DNA of 64,000 nucleotides from Pseudoflavitalea rhizosphaerae (GCF_003991355.1 NZ_RCSU01000003.1:1-64000), one strand, 5' to 3'; shown: positions 27,479 to 38,418, counted from the stretch's first letter. Translations and numbers: made by a program. The notes: generated by a model from the sequence alone, not told the origin.

Positions 27479-30400
27479 ATGAAAAAAATAATTCTCGGCC
27501 TGGACCTGGGCACTAACTCTATCGGGTGGGCACTTACCCTTCAATCTTCCAACGGGAACAAGATCCTTGCTTCAGGTTGCCGAATCATTCCAATGTCGCA
27601 GGATGAATTGTCCAACTTCGACAAAGGCCAATCACAGTCCCCCACCGCAGAAAGGACCCGTCTGAGAACCGCACGGCGCCTCAGGGAGAGAAAACTACTG
27701 CGAAGAGAAAGATTGCATCGCATCCTGAACCTTTGCGGATTTCTTCCTAACCATTATGCAGCGCAAATCGACTTCATCAACCATCCTGGTAAATTTTTTC
27801 CTGGCACAGAACCGAAACTCAGTTCCATTCCGGGGGCCACTGGCGAAGCAGCATTCTATTTCATGGACAGTTTCCATGAAATGGTCCGGGACTTTGCTAC
27901 ACATCAGCCGCAAATAGTTGCCGGCGGGAAAAGTATTCCTGCCAACTGGACGATCTATTTCCTTCGAAAAAAAGCGCTCACCCAGAAAATCAGCAAGGAG
28001 GAACTTGCCTGGATATTGCTCCATTTCAATCAAAAAAGAGGTTATAATCAACTCCGGGAAGAGGAAGAAGATGCTACCCCAAAAAAGCAGGTAGAGTACA
28101 AATCACTTCTTGTAACCAAAGTTGTTGAAGAGGAAAAGAAAAAAGATGAAACCTGGTACGCCATCCATTTGGAAAATGGATTCATATACAAAAGGAAGAG
28201 TAAATCTCCCATCAACTGGGAAGGTTCATACCGGGATTTCATAGTTACTACCGACCTCAACGAAGATGGATCAGTAAAAAATGATAAATATGGAAAAGAA
28301 TCGCGCAGTATTCGCGCTCCCTTAGCAGACGACTGGACCCTGCTCAAAAAGAAGACTGAAGCAGACCTGGAAAAATCGAAGAAAACGCCCGGGGAATATA
28401 TCTATGATGCCCTCCTTCAAAATCCATCGCAAAAGATCAAAGGACGATTGATCAATGTGATTGAGCGCAAGTACTACAAGGAGGAAATTCAACTCATCCT
28501 GCAAAGACAGGCAACTTTTCACCCGGAGTTTGCTAATGAAGCTCTTTTTAAACAATGCCTGGAGGAATTATATCCTCACAATATCAATCACAGGAACCAT
28601 CTGCAACCGAAAGGTATCGCTTATCTTTTAATAGAAGATATCCTATTCTATCAGCGTCCCCTGAAAAGCAAAAAATCACTGATCAGCAATTGCAGGTTTG
28701 AATTCCGTTTATAAAAAAAGACGGGGAGTTGATCAAAGAATACCTCAAATGCCTGCCTGCTTCCCACTCTCTTTTCCAGGAATTTCGTTTATGGAACTTC
28801 ATCCAACGGATCCGGATAATCGAAAAAGAAAAACAGGAAAACGGGAAACTTGTAATAGACGATGACGTAACCAATGAGTACCTGGCTACTCCTGAACAAA
28901 AGGCTGATTTATTTCAATGGCTCAATGAAAGAAAGGAAATCGATGAAAAAGCATTTTTGAAATATCCCGGTTTTCAATTGGGAAAGAATGCTGGTAATTT
29001 CAGGTGGAACCATCTTCCTGACAAAAAATATCCCGCCAACGAAACCAGGACGGCTATCAAAAGCAGGCTCAAACTGGTAACGACAGATGCAGAGGGCTTT
29101 CTAACCCAGGAAAGGGAAGTTGCCCTTTGGCATATCCTTTATTCTGTGGAGAATAAGGCGGACCTTGAGAAAGCACTCAAAACTTTTGCAACGAAGCACA
29201 ATCTCGACCTTTCATTTGTAGAGCAATTTCGAAAATTCCCCCCTTTCGAAAATGACCACGGAGCTTATTCTCAAAAAAGTCTCAACAAATTATTGCCGTT
29301 GATACGGTCAGGAAAATACTGGAATGAAAATGACATCGACTCCGTTACCCGTCAGCGGATCGATCATTTAGTCAATGCAGAGGCTGACGAAACCATCAGT
29401 GAAACCGTGAGAAAGCAGACCGGTCACATGACAAGCATTGAAGATTTCCAGGGACTTCCTGAGTGGCTGGCAACAAGTATTGTTTATAACCGTCATGCAG
29501 AGAGTGACCAGGCAAATAAATGGGATAGGCCAGATGACATACAACTTGTTCCACAACATTCGCTACGCAATCCGATTGTTGAAAAGATAGTGAATGAAAC
29601 CCTGCGCGTTGTAAAGGATATCTGGGTCGAATACGGACAATCGCAGCCAGGATTCTTCCAGGAAATCCACGTAGAACTGGGTCGTGAAATGAAAAATCCG
29701 AATGAAAAAAGGAAACAAATCACCGATCAGAACAGGGTAAATGAAAACACCCATCTCAGGCTCAAAGCATTGTTGTTGGAGCTCATGAATGATGGAACCT
29801 TCGAGAATGTTCGGCCTCATTCTCCCATGCAACTGGAGATACTCAAACTCTATGAAGAAGGAGCTCTAAGCAGCAATGAGGTACCGGAAGATATCGCAAC
29901 CATTGCAAAATTGCCGCAACCTTCCAGTCAGCAACTCCTTAAATATAAGTTGTGGCTACAGCAGAGATACAGATCGCCGTACACAGGAGCTATTATCCCC
30001 CTGACTAAACTATTCACCAGGGATTATGACATTGAACATATCATTCCTCGCTCCCGCTTCTTTGATGATTCGTTCAACAATAAAGTGATCTGTGAAAGGG
30101 TTATCAACAGTGATTATAAAGACAACCGGCTGGCCTATGAATTTATCAGCCAGAAGGGCGGAACTCCAGTTCCAGAACTCTCCAACGGAGGTAAACCCAT
30201 TACCATTTTTACCCTGGCAGAATATGAGCATTTCATCAAATTGAATTATTCCGGCAATAAGAGTAAGTTGAAAAGATTGATGATGGCCGAAATTCCTGAA
30301 AGTTTCATTCAGCGGCAGTTGAATGATAGCCGGTATATCAGTAAAATGGTAAAACAACTGCTTTCCAATGTAGTAAGGGAGCAAAATGAGGAGGACGCCA

Positions 30401-31995
30401 CTTCAAAAAATCTGTTAGTAAGTAACGGCAGCATCACTTCAACCCTCCGCCAGCATTGGGGCCTGAATGACATCTGGAGTCAATTGGTTGCTCCAAGATT
30501 TGAAAGGATGAATGCAATAACCAAGAGTAATGATTACGGCCAATGGGTTAACAAGGAAGGGAAAAAATATTTTCAAGCAGAAGTGCCTCTTACGAAACAG
30601 AAGAACTTCTCGAAGAAAAGGATCGATCACCGTCATCATGCCCTGGATGCAATCATTGTAGCCTGCACTACCCGCAATCATGTCAATTTCATGAACAATG
30701 AGCATGCGGCAGACAAAGGAAATATCAGATATGAGCTTCGCCAATTGCTTTGTGAGAAAAAAAATAATCAACCCGGTTCCGGAGATTATTCCTGGTTTTT
30801 CAAAAAACCCTGGGCAACATTTACAGAGGAAGTAAAATCATCATTACAAAATATCATTCCCAGTTTCAGGCAACAGGTAGTGATACTTACGCGCGCCCGA
30901 AATAAACACCTGGCCTGGAGAAAGGACGAACAAGGCAATTTGAAAAAAATACTGGTTACGCAACAAAGCGCTCATCATTGGGCCATCAGGAAGCCACTGC
31001 ATCAGGCCACAGTATCTGGCAGGGTTGAACTGGCATCGGTCAAACAGGTCAGATTGATGGAAGCCATACCGCAATGGAAAAACATTGTGGATAAAAGGCT
31101 TCGATCTTTTATTAAAAAACTGGTGTTGGAGGGAAATGATGAAAAGCAACTGGTGCAATATTTCAAGAAAACAAAAAACTTGTGGAATGGGCAAGATATA
31201 TCAAAGGTAGAGGTTCATTTCAGGGATGCTGACTTTGTAGCTTCACGGAAGGAATTGGATGATAAATTCGATAAAAAGAGAATTGCAAAAGTTACTTCTC
31301 CTGCCATCCAAAATATTTTGCTTAAACACCTGGCAAAGTTTGATGAAGTGACTGATGGCGCCATAAAAGAAAACCCGGAGAAGGCATTTTCACCAGAGGG
31401 GCTGGAAGAGTTGAACCGAAATATCATTGAATTGAATGACGGCAAGTTCCACAAGCCAATTTATAAAGTCAGGCTGGCTGAGATAACCGGTTATAAGTTT
31501 CAGGTTGGCCAATCTTACAATAGCCGGCATAAATATGTGGAAGCAGAAAAAGGTACAAACTTATTTTTTGGGATTTACTTAAATGAGAAAGGAAATCGCG
31601 TGTATGAAACCATCCGTTTGGATGAGGCCATTGAACGCAGAAAGCAGGGAGAGTTACCCGTTCCGGAACGTAATGCAGATGGGCACCCGCTATTATTCAG
31701 CTTATCACCCAATGATCTCATATATATGCCTGACGAAGATGAAATCGAAAATGGTAAAGTGAACGTACCGGAACCATTAAGCCTGTTGGATGTAAGAAAA
31801 ATTTACAAAATTGTCAATTTCACAGGAGTTACTCTTTTGGCCATTCCCTGTCATGTTGCCAAACTCATTTCGGATGGCCAGGAATTTACATCAGGCAATA
31901 AACTGCAACTTGCATTGAACGGTCTATCTATCCGTGAGAAATGTGTAAAACTGATTGTTGACAGGCTGGGACAGGTAAAGAAACTAATACAGTAA
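27479..31995 (+). pseudogene. cas9: Cas9 endonuclease (type II-C), reading frame broken once
   Basis: Two adjacent open frames (27479-28714 and 28702-31995) together encode a complete Cas9 of about 1500 residues. The first holds RuvC-I (LGLDLGTNSIGWAL, Asp9), the Arg-rich bridge helix (about 55-85) and REC up to RPLKSKKSLISNCRFEF. The second resumes with FIKKDGELIKE and holds LFQEFRLWNF, RuvC-II (IHVELGRE), HNH (YDIEHIIPRSRFFDDSFNNK), RuvC-III (HRHHALDAIIVA) and the PAM-interacting end. All catalytic positions are intact. One extra T in the TTT at 28708-28710 would fuse the frames exactly. The second frame has no ATG for more than 200 codons, so separate translation is unlikely. Either a recent mutation or a sequence error. 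cas1 starts 3 bases downstream. Confidence 0.93.
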
Positions 31996-31998
31996 GCT

Positions 31999-33259
<1,261 letters not shown>

Positions 33260-33340
33260 CAGGATGGGAAAAATGAATTGATTGAGGTGAAAAATACCAG
33301 AAATTGCTCGAAATTATTATCGATCAAACAGGCCAGAACA

Positions 33341-33375
33341 CACAACAGGAAAGGGTTTCAACCATTCCTGTTGTG
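33341..33375. other. Hairpin spanning the cas2-side edge of the CRISPR array
   Basis: CACAACAGGAA (33341-33351) is the perfect inverse of TTCCTGTTGTG (33365-33375), whose last six bases are the start of the first repeat. For a minus-strand array transcript this would be a 3'-end stem-loop, possibly a terminator or processing site. For integration it lies in the leader-like, AT-rich 33260-33369 gap. Confidence 0.45.
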
Positions 33376-34492
33376 TCTGACCTAAGATAAACTAAATTTT
33401 GAAAGCTTGATACAACCAAAGATTACAACCTTGAAAACCTGCGCGCGTTGTGTCTGACCTAAGATAAACTAAATTTTGAAAGCTTGATACAACTGCAACA
33501 GCATCAATATTTGCGGGCACAAGTTGTGTCTGACCTAAGATAAACTAAATTTTGAAAGCTTGATACAACAGCTTTTAGTAATGCCAGGAGCACCGAAACG
33601 TTGTGTCTGACCTAAGATAAACTAAATTTTGAAAGCTTGATACAACATGTTGGTATCCCATGTCTTTGAAGAAGAGGTTGTGTCTGACCTAAGATAAACT
33701 AAATTTTGAAAGCTTGATACAACCGGTATCGGAAATATGTTTTGCGTGCTAATGTTGTGTCTGACCTAAGATAAACTAAATTTTGAAAGCTTGATACAAC
33801 TCAATGCACTGGTTGGCGCAGATCCTGACTGTTGTGTCTGACCTAAGATAAACTAAATTTTGAAAGCTTGATACAACACCGGGTCGTATTACCGGTAATA
33901 TGCGGTCGTTGTGTCTGACCTAAGATAAACTAAATTTTGAAAGCTTGATACAACCTGCGTTACATTGCGCGTTACTTCTGTGTGGTTGTGTCTGACCTAA
34001 GATAAACTAAATTTTGAAAGCTTGATACAACCCTCGACAGCATGCGGAACAGAATTCCAACGTTGTGTCTGACCTAAGATAAACTAAATTTTGAAAGCTT
34101 GATACAACGCTGTGATGTAATCATTGGTATCAACAATGTTGTGTCTGACCTAAGATAAACTAAATTTTGAAAGCTTGATACAACCGCACCCGGAAATGAA
34201 CAGAGAAAGCAATAGTTGTGTCTGACCTAAGATAAACTAAATTTTGAAAGCTTGATACAACGGCGCCCTTACTGGCGTGAACCGTGTAATTGTTGTGTCT
34301 GACCTAAGATAAACTAAATTTTGAAAGCTTGATACAACTGAATTCTATCATCTCGATAAGAGGCTTGAGTTGTGTCTGACCTAAGATAAACTAAATTTTG
34401 AAAGCTTGATACAACTCACACAACAAAAGCTGTTCGTATGAAATCGTTGTGTCTGACCTAAGATAAACTAAATTTCAAATGCCTAGTACCGG
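33370..34492 (-). CRISPR. Type II-C CRISPR array, 15 repeats and 14 spacers
   Basis: Fourteen full 47-bp repeats, identical by eye, start at 33370, 33447, 33523, 33600, 33677, 33754, 33831, 33908, 33985, 34062, 34138, 34215, 34292 and 34369. A fifteenth at 34446 matches for its first 30 bases (to 34475) and is degenerate from 34476 to about 34492. Spacers are 30 nt, except two of 29. On the plus strand the repeat begins GTTGTGTCTGACC and ends GCTTGATACAAC. The tracrRNA is complementary to the minus-strand form (starting GTTGTATCAAGC), so crRNAs should be made from the minus strand. Spacer targets are unknown. Confidence 0.98.
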
Positions 34493-34510
34493 ATTTTATC
34501 CAAAAATCAT

Positions 34511-35332
34511 TCAAGCCCGTCGAGCCAAAGGGGTTAGCATGCTCACTATACTATCAATCTTCTTTACCCTCTCCATCAAGATTTCAACTTGCTCCATGGA
34601 AATATAATATTCCTTATACCGGCTATGAATATACGCTTGTTGAAGCAGCTTAAACAACTCCTTATCTGACTCCTCAACTCGAGGAAAAACCTGATTCAGT
34701 TCTGGGGATATCAAAGTTGAATAACGCAAGAGCTTATCAATATTATGAGTATTCGACCTCAGACCCATATTTCTAAGCAGAAACGAAATACAAGCGTGCT
34801 CGGCAGCCTGGTGAAGATTGAAAGCGCAGATCGCAAGATCTTTCCGCAACTGGAATAATTCGGCTGCAGCCAGAAAAGATGTGCTTCTCTGGAAGGCATT
34901 TCGAGATTCATCTAAATGAGTTGTGAACACCTGATCACGCAAACTCCAATCCGGCTGCGGAATAGAAGTTATTCCGGAATCATACAAAAGTGGAGCTTCT
35001 TCAATCACTTTTGTGGCAAAATATTGCCCATTCCGCATCCATTGGCATAAGAACTTTGCAGGATAAACAATCAAATGAATTGGAGTTTTTTTCTTATTTC
35101 GTTGTTCGAGCATGTCCACTATCACATCATCACTGCGCCTCTCCCCTTCCCTTGTTAGTAGCAATAAAAAATAAGATGAAGCAGGGCCTTTGATTTCCTG
35201 AGCAGGACAAAAAATTGAGCTTACAAATCCATTCACTTCTACACCAAGTAAAAACACCTTATCCAATGCTACAGCTGATTGCATCCTGCTAACTAATTCA
35301 GCAAGAGCGTCCGAAGGTTGATAAGGAAACAT
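34511..35332 (-). CDS. HEPN-domain protein with nucleotidyltransferase-like N-terminus
   Basis: A 273-residue protein. The N-terminal part (about 1-110) has the alternating strands of a nucleotidyltransferase-like fold, but no clear GS...DxD catalytic motif. The C-terminal part (about 140-265) is a HEPN helical bundle, with KDLAICAFNLHQAAEHACISF and HNIDKLLRYSTLISPEL. The RNase-type R-x4-6-H motif is not evident. Related MNT/HEPN proteins act in toxin-antitoxin pairs or nucleotide binding. It ends 18 bases from the array edge and is preceded by a small partner gene on the same strand. Confidence 0.8.
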   Translation of the reverse strand: MFPYQPSDALAELVSRMQSAVALDKVFLLGVEVNGFVSSIFCPAQEIKGPASSYFLLLLTREGERRSDDVIVDMLEQRNKKKTPIHLIVYPAKFLCQWMRNGQYFATKVIEEAPLLYDSGITSIPQPDWSLRDQVFTTHLDESRNAFQRSTSFLAAAELFQLRKDLAICAFNLHQAAEHACISFLLRNMGLRSNTHNIDKLLRYSTLISPELNQVFPRVEESDKELFKLLQQAYIHSRYKEYYISMEQVEILMERVKKIDSIVSMLTPLARRA

Positions 35333-35342
35333 AGTTCAGATT

Positions 35343-35639
35343 TTATGAGGTTGTTCTGTAAGAAGCCGGAAGCTCATCTTTTATCAATAAGTAACTGGCC
35401 TCTGCCATTAACACCAGCTGCCTCGTAAAAAACAGGAAATTACTCCTGTCTCTTGGCTCAGCATATTCTTCGCAATCATTCGTTAAAGCCACTTCTTTGA
35501 ATTCCTCGATGAATGTCCGGAAATCATCCAGGTGATAGGAAGTCCAGAATTCGCGAACCACCTTTTCCGGTTTTCGTAATTGCTCTACATTCAGATGCAC
35601 AGGTTGATTGTAATACGGGCTTCTCTTTTTTGTACCCAT
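35343..35639 (-). CDS. Small helical protein of unknown function, upstream of the HEPN gene
   Basis: A 98-residue, charged, mainly helical protein without signal or membrane segment. It begins MGTKKRSPYYNQPVHLNVEQL and contains FWTSYHLDDFRTFIEEFKEVAL and DRSNFLFFTRQLVLMAEASYLL. It ends 10 bases before the HEPN gene starts, so they are co-transcribed and may form a functional pair. The family is not recognised. Confidence 0.75.
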   Translation of the reverse strand: MGTKKRSPYYNQPVHLNVEQLRKPEKVVREFWTSYHLDDFRTFIEEFKEVALTNDCEEYAEPRDRSNFLFFTRQLVLMAEASYLLIKDELPASYRTTS

Positions 35640-35742
35640 AAAAAATGTTTTTAATGATGAATGAAAGGGTGCAAGCCCTGAAAACTCAAAGCCGCAGAAT
35701 AAGCTGGAAATGCGAGGGAATAGATTGGCAGGAACTGGTAAT

Positions 35743-35877
35743 GCCAGGCCCCTCGTCTTGCCCTCAGTTACCGCTAAGTATCCATGCCAGCAAGCTGATA
35801 GAGGGGCCGGGCACTACACGATCAGGTAGCGGCGGCACTTATCTCATATCATCCCGGCATGGAGAAACACTTAGCGG
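35743..35877. other. Structured non-coding stretch with interleaved inverted repeats
   Basis: Within the 447-base gap 35640-36086, two long-range pairings are visible. GGCCCCTC (35747-35754) pairs with GAGGGGCC (35801-35808). CCGCTAAGT plus CCATGCC (35771-35788) pairs with GGCATGG plus ACTTAGCGG (35856-35877). The two interleave as in a pseudoknot. A smaller hairpin TGGCA/TGCCA (35727-35746) precedes them. The overlapping 105-codon open frame has unusual composition and no recognisable motif. It could be a structured RNA or the remains of a mobile element. Confidence 0.4.
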
Positions 35878-36086
35878 AGTTTCTGACGAGAATAATGAGC
35901 GAAGTCCTTCTAAGGAAGGATCACAAGAATGGATTGTCTTTCCATTAAAGACAGGAAACTAATCTACCAAAGCCATAACCACCACTAAGGTAAATCGAAT
36001 AATTCAAAATATCAAATTTGTGTTTCTCTATTTTGAGTACCCCTAATGTGAGAATACCTAATTCAACAATTTCAGTTTATTTGTGT

Positions 36087-36332
36087 ATGAAGAAAAAGAG
36101 GGAATTAAAAGCTTCACATAAAGCGTGGTTGAAGAAGATTGGAAACCACTATAAAGAATTACGCATTGCTGCAGAGCATACCAACCGTAATTTTTTTTCT
36201 TATGAACACGGGTTGAATCCTACACAAATTTCCAGGCTTGAAAGTGGGGAGGACATGTATTTAACTTCATTATTTACTGCGTTAGATGCGTTAAAAATTT
36301 CTCCAGATAAATTTTTTGCTGGCATCAAGTAG
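36087..36332 (+). CDS. Small XRE-family helix-turn-helix protein
   Basis: An 81-residue DNA-binding protein. The segment LRIAAEHTNRNFFSYEHGLNP then TQISRLESGEDMYLTSLFTAL is a canonical XRE helix-turn-helix (about residues 20-65), followed by KISPDKFFAGIK. The ATG at 36087 (MKKKRELKAS) is preferred; the open frame extends 23 codons further upstream through AT-rich, promoter-like sequence. It may regulate neighbouring island genes, but no operator is visible. Confidence 0.85.
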   Translation: MKKKRELKASHKAWLKKIGNHYKELRIAAEHTNRNFFSYEHGLNPTQISRLESGEDMYLTSLFTALDALKISPDKFFAGIK

Positions 36333-36365
36333 AGAAAGATTAATGCAAAGGAAATCCTTCCCTCT

Positions 36366-37169
36366 TCACCCCACTTCCAACACCTTCGCACAGCCCGCCC
36401 GTTGCGCCTGCAAAATATCATCCTTATCCTGCACCACACCATAACAAATACCAATCGTCAGCATCATCGTGCAATCATCGGCCAACTCTTTCCCATCCAG
36501 CCTGATCTCGATTTCCATTTCCGGAGATCCTTTCTTAACCGGAAACCAACCCGTATCACGCATTCCATGAGGATGAGCTTTGTTGGAATTATCCTTCACC
36601 ACCGGACCATGCTTTGACCAGCTAACATCAGGTATAACGCCTAAGGTTACCCTAAACCGGTAATAAGCATATTTGCTTTGACTAAAGAAATTAACACCAG
36701 GAATAATCGCAGGAATATGAACCAATGCAGATAACCCCTCACGGTTGATCTCTGCTTTTACAGGGTACCTGACCACAGCATCGAAAATATTATTCTTATT
36801 CAATGAAAACCCTGTCAGTACTTCTTTTTGCCGGGATAGAAAAACTCCCCGCTGACCGAGATCATTCACTTTATCCAACACCTGCACCTTTCGCATCAAC
36901 GCATTCAACGGTCCTGCAAAATTGTAATCCGCAAGCATGTTCTGGTAGATCATTGCCGTTCTCACATACCTGACTATCCTGGCACGGATCTTGAACTCAC
37001 TTTGGCTATGTCTCATATTTGAAAATTGGGGACTCTTGCGGATTGCGGATTTCTTAGGACCGCCCTTTCTCCGGATAATCACTTTGTCCACTCCGCGCAT
37101 GGTATAAAAAGAAAGCCCATTCATCAACGCATCCATAGCTGCTTTGGAAGATGCCGGTATCTTTGCCAT
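36366..37169 (-). CDS. Conserved-looking protein of unknown function
   Basis: A 267-residue protein without signal peptide or membrane segment. The N-terminus is basic (MAKIPASSKAAMDALMNGL, then VDKVIIRRKGGPKKSAIR). The C-terminal half (about 150-260) is rich in alternating strands and aromatic residues, suggesting a beta-sandwich. The codon pattern and length make it a real gene. No family is recognised. It faces a divergent gene across a 208-bp AT-rich region with inverted repeats. Confidence 0.75.
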   Translation of the reverse strand: MAKIPASSKAAMDALMNGLSFYTMRGVDKVIIRRKGGPKKSAIRKSPQFSNMRHSQSEFKIRARIVRYVRTAMIYQNMLADYNFAGPLNALMRKVQVLDKVNDLGQRGVFLSRQKEVLTGFSLNKNNIFDAVVRYPVKAEINREGLSALVHIPAIIPGVNFFSQSKYAYYRFRVTLGVIPDVSWSKHGPVVKDNSNKAHPHGMRDTGWFPVKKGSPEMEIEIRLDGKELADDCTMMLTIGICYGVVQDKDDILQAQRAGCAKVLEVG

Positions 37170-37227
37170 AGAATTTGGTTTTGCCTAAATTACCACTTAA
37201 CCATGTTATTTAATTCTTTAATAATAA

Positions 37228-37294
37228 AGATATCACTTATCTTAAATGAGAAACAATATATAAGGGTTATCTAAGGAATATATAAGTGATATCT
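37228..37294. promoter_or_regulatory. 13-bp inverted repeat in a divergent intergenic region
   Basis: AGATATCACTTAT (37228-37240) and ATAAGTGATATCT (37282-37294) are perfect inverse copies 41 bases apart. Between them and just beyond, ATCTAAGnAATAT occurs twice. The cluster lies between the divergent unknown gene (minus) and the SnoaL-like gene (plus) and may bind a regulator. Confidence 0.4.
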
Positions 37295-37377
37295 AAGTAA
37301 TATCTTCATTCCCTTAATAGGAATCCAGCGGGCCCAGGCCCGCTTTTTGCACTCATCATCCTAAAACCAATAACTCT

Positions 37378-37737
37378 ATGACCACTAAAGAGATCGCCAC
37401 CAAAATGGCCAATTACTGCCGCGAAGGACAATGGGAACCAGCCCAGAAAGCATTCTATGCAGATGATGTTTCCAGCATCGAACCTTATGCCACTGCGGAT
37501 TTCGAAAAAGAGACGAAGGGATTGAAAAACATTCTTGCAAAAGGCGAAAAATTCCAAAGCATGGTGGAAGAAATGCACAGTATCGAGGTAGGGGAACCTA
37601 TCCTTGCGGAAAACTCCTTCGCTTTTGTGATGACCATGGACGTTACCATGAAAGGCAAAGGCAGGATGAAGATGCCGGAACTCTGCGTGTATACTTTGAA
37701 AAATGGAAAAGTGATCACAGAGCAGTTCTACTTGTGA
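37378..37737 (+). CDS. SnoaL/NTF2-like domain protein
   Basis: A 119-residue single-domain protein. The helical N-terminus (TKEIATKMANYCREGQWEPAQKAFYADDVSSIEP) and the following long strands (FAFVMTMDVTMKGKGRMKMPELCVYTLKNGKVITEQFY) follow the NTF2/SnoaL cone fold. These proteins bind small hydrophobic molecules or act as isomerases or hydrolases; the role here is open. It ends 3 bases from the convergent cmk gene. Confidence 0.85.
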   Translation: MTTKEIATKMANYCREGQWEPAQKAFYADDVSSIEPYATADFEKETKGLKNILAKGEKFQSMVEEMHSIEVGEPILAENSFAFVMTMDVTMKGKGRMKMPELCVYTLKNGKVITEQFYL

Positions 37738-37740
37738 TTG

Positions 37741-38418
37741 CTACAATCTTTCCTTCACCCATTCCAGGGCGATATCCAACTGTTGCCTGATGGTAAGATG
37801 GGAATTGTCCAGCACCAGGGCGTCTTCTGCCTGTCTTAACGGGCTTACTTCCCTGTGGGAATCTATATAATCGCGCATCTCAAGATTGGCCCTCACTTCT
37901 TCAATGGTCACATTGGGATTCTTTTCATAGAGCTCTTTGAAACGACGCTGAACGCGGATCGCATTATCAGCAGTCATGAAAATTTTAAGCTCTGCATCAG
38001 GGAATACTACAGTACCAATATCGCGACCATCCATCACGATCCCTTTCTTTCTACCCATCGCCTGTTGCTGCTTAACGGCAAATTCGCGGACTTCACGGAT
38101 AGCGGCTACTTCGCTTACTTTTTCAGCTACCACCAGGTCGCGGATCACATATTCCACGTTCTCATCGTTGAGGAACATTTCGCTTTGTCCATTCTTATGA
38201 TTGGCGTGGAATTCGAGCTTGATATGCCCCAATGCTTCATGTACTGCTTCGGGATGGGTCCAGTCAACATGATTGCGGAGAAAGTAAAGAGTGATGGAGC
38301 GATACATGGCGCCACTGTCGATATACACATATCCCAGTTCTCTCGCCAGTTGTTTTGCAAGGGTGCTTTTGCCACAGCTGCTCCAGCCGTCGATAGTGAT
38401 GATGATCTTCTTGTTCAT
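37741..38418 (-). CDS. cmk: Cytidylate kinase
   Basis: A 225-residue NMP kinase that phosphorylates CMP and dCMP. It has the P-loop IDGWSSCGKSTLAKQLARE at the start, the substrate region YIDSGAMYRSIT, and GIVMDGRDIGTVVFPDAELK, typical of Cmk. The start MNKKIIITIDG is preferred over the open-frame start 13 codons upstream. Confidence 0.96.
   Translation of the reverse strand: MNKKIIITIDGWSSCGKSTLAKQLARELGYVYIDSGAMYRSITLYFLRNHVDWTHPEAVHEALGHIKLEFHANHKNGQSEMFLNDENVEYVIRDLVVAEKVSEVAAIREVREFAVKQQQAMGRKKGIVMDGRDIGTVVFPDAELKIFMTADNAIRVQRRFKELYEKNPNVTIEEVRANLEMRDYIDSHREVSPLRQAEDALVLDNSHLTIRQQLDIALEWVKERL

Noticed and set aside
28700-28720. Programmed -1 ribosomal frameshift producing full-length Cas9
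   Set aside because: No X-XXY-YYZ slippery heptamer is in the right phase before the stop, and no cas9 is known to me to be expressed this way. A lost T in a short homopolymer is simpler.
28729-31995. Second half of Cas9 as an independent protein from TTG
   Set aside because: It lacks RuvC-I and the bridge helix, and has no ATG for more than 200 codons. The fusion point lies within the REC region.
35645-35962. 105-codon open frame on the plus strand
   Set aside because: It overlaps the interleaved inverted repeats, and its composition (Ser/Gly/Pro/Arg-rich, no hydrophobic core) does not look like a protein.
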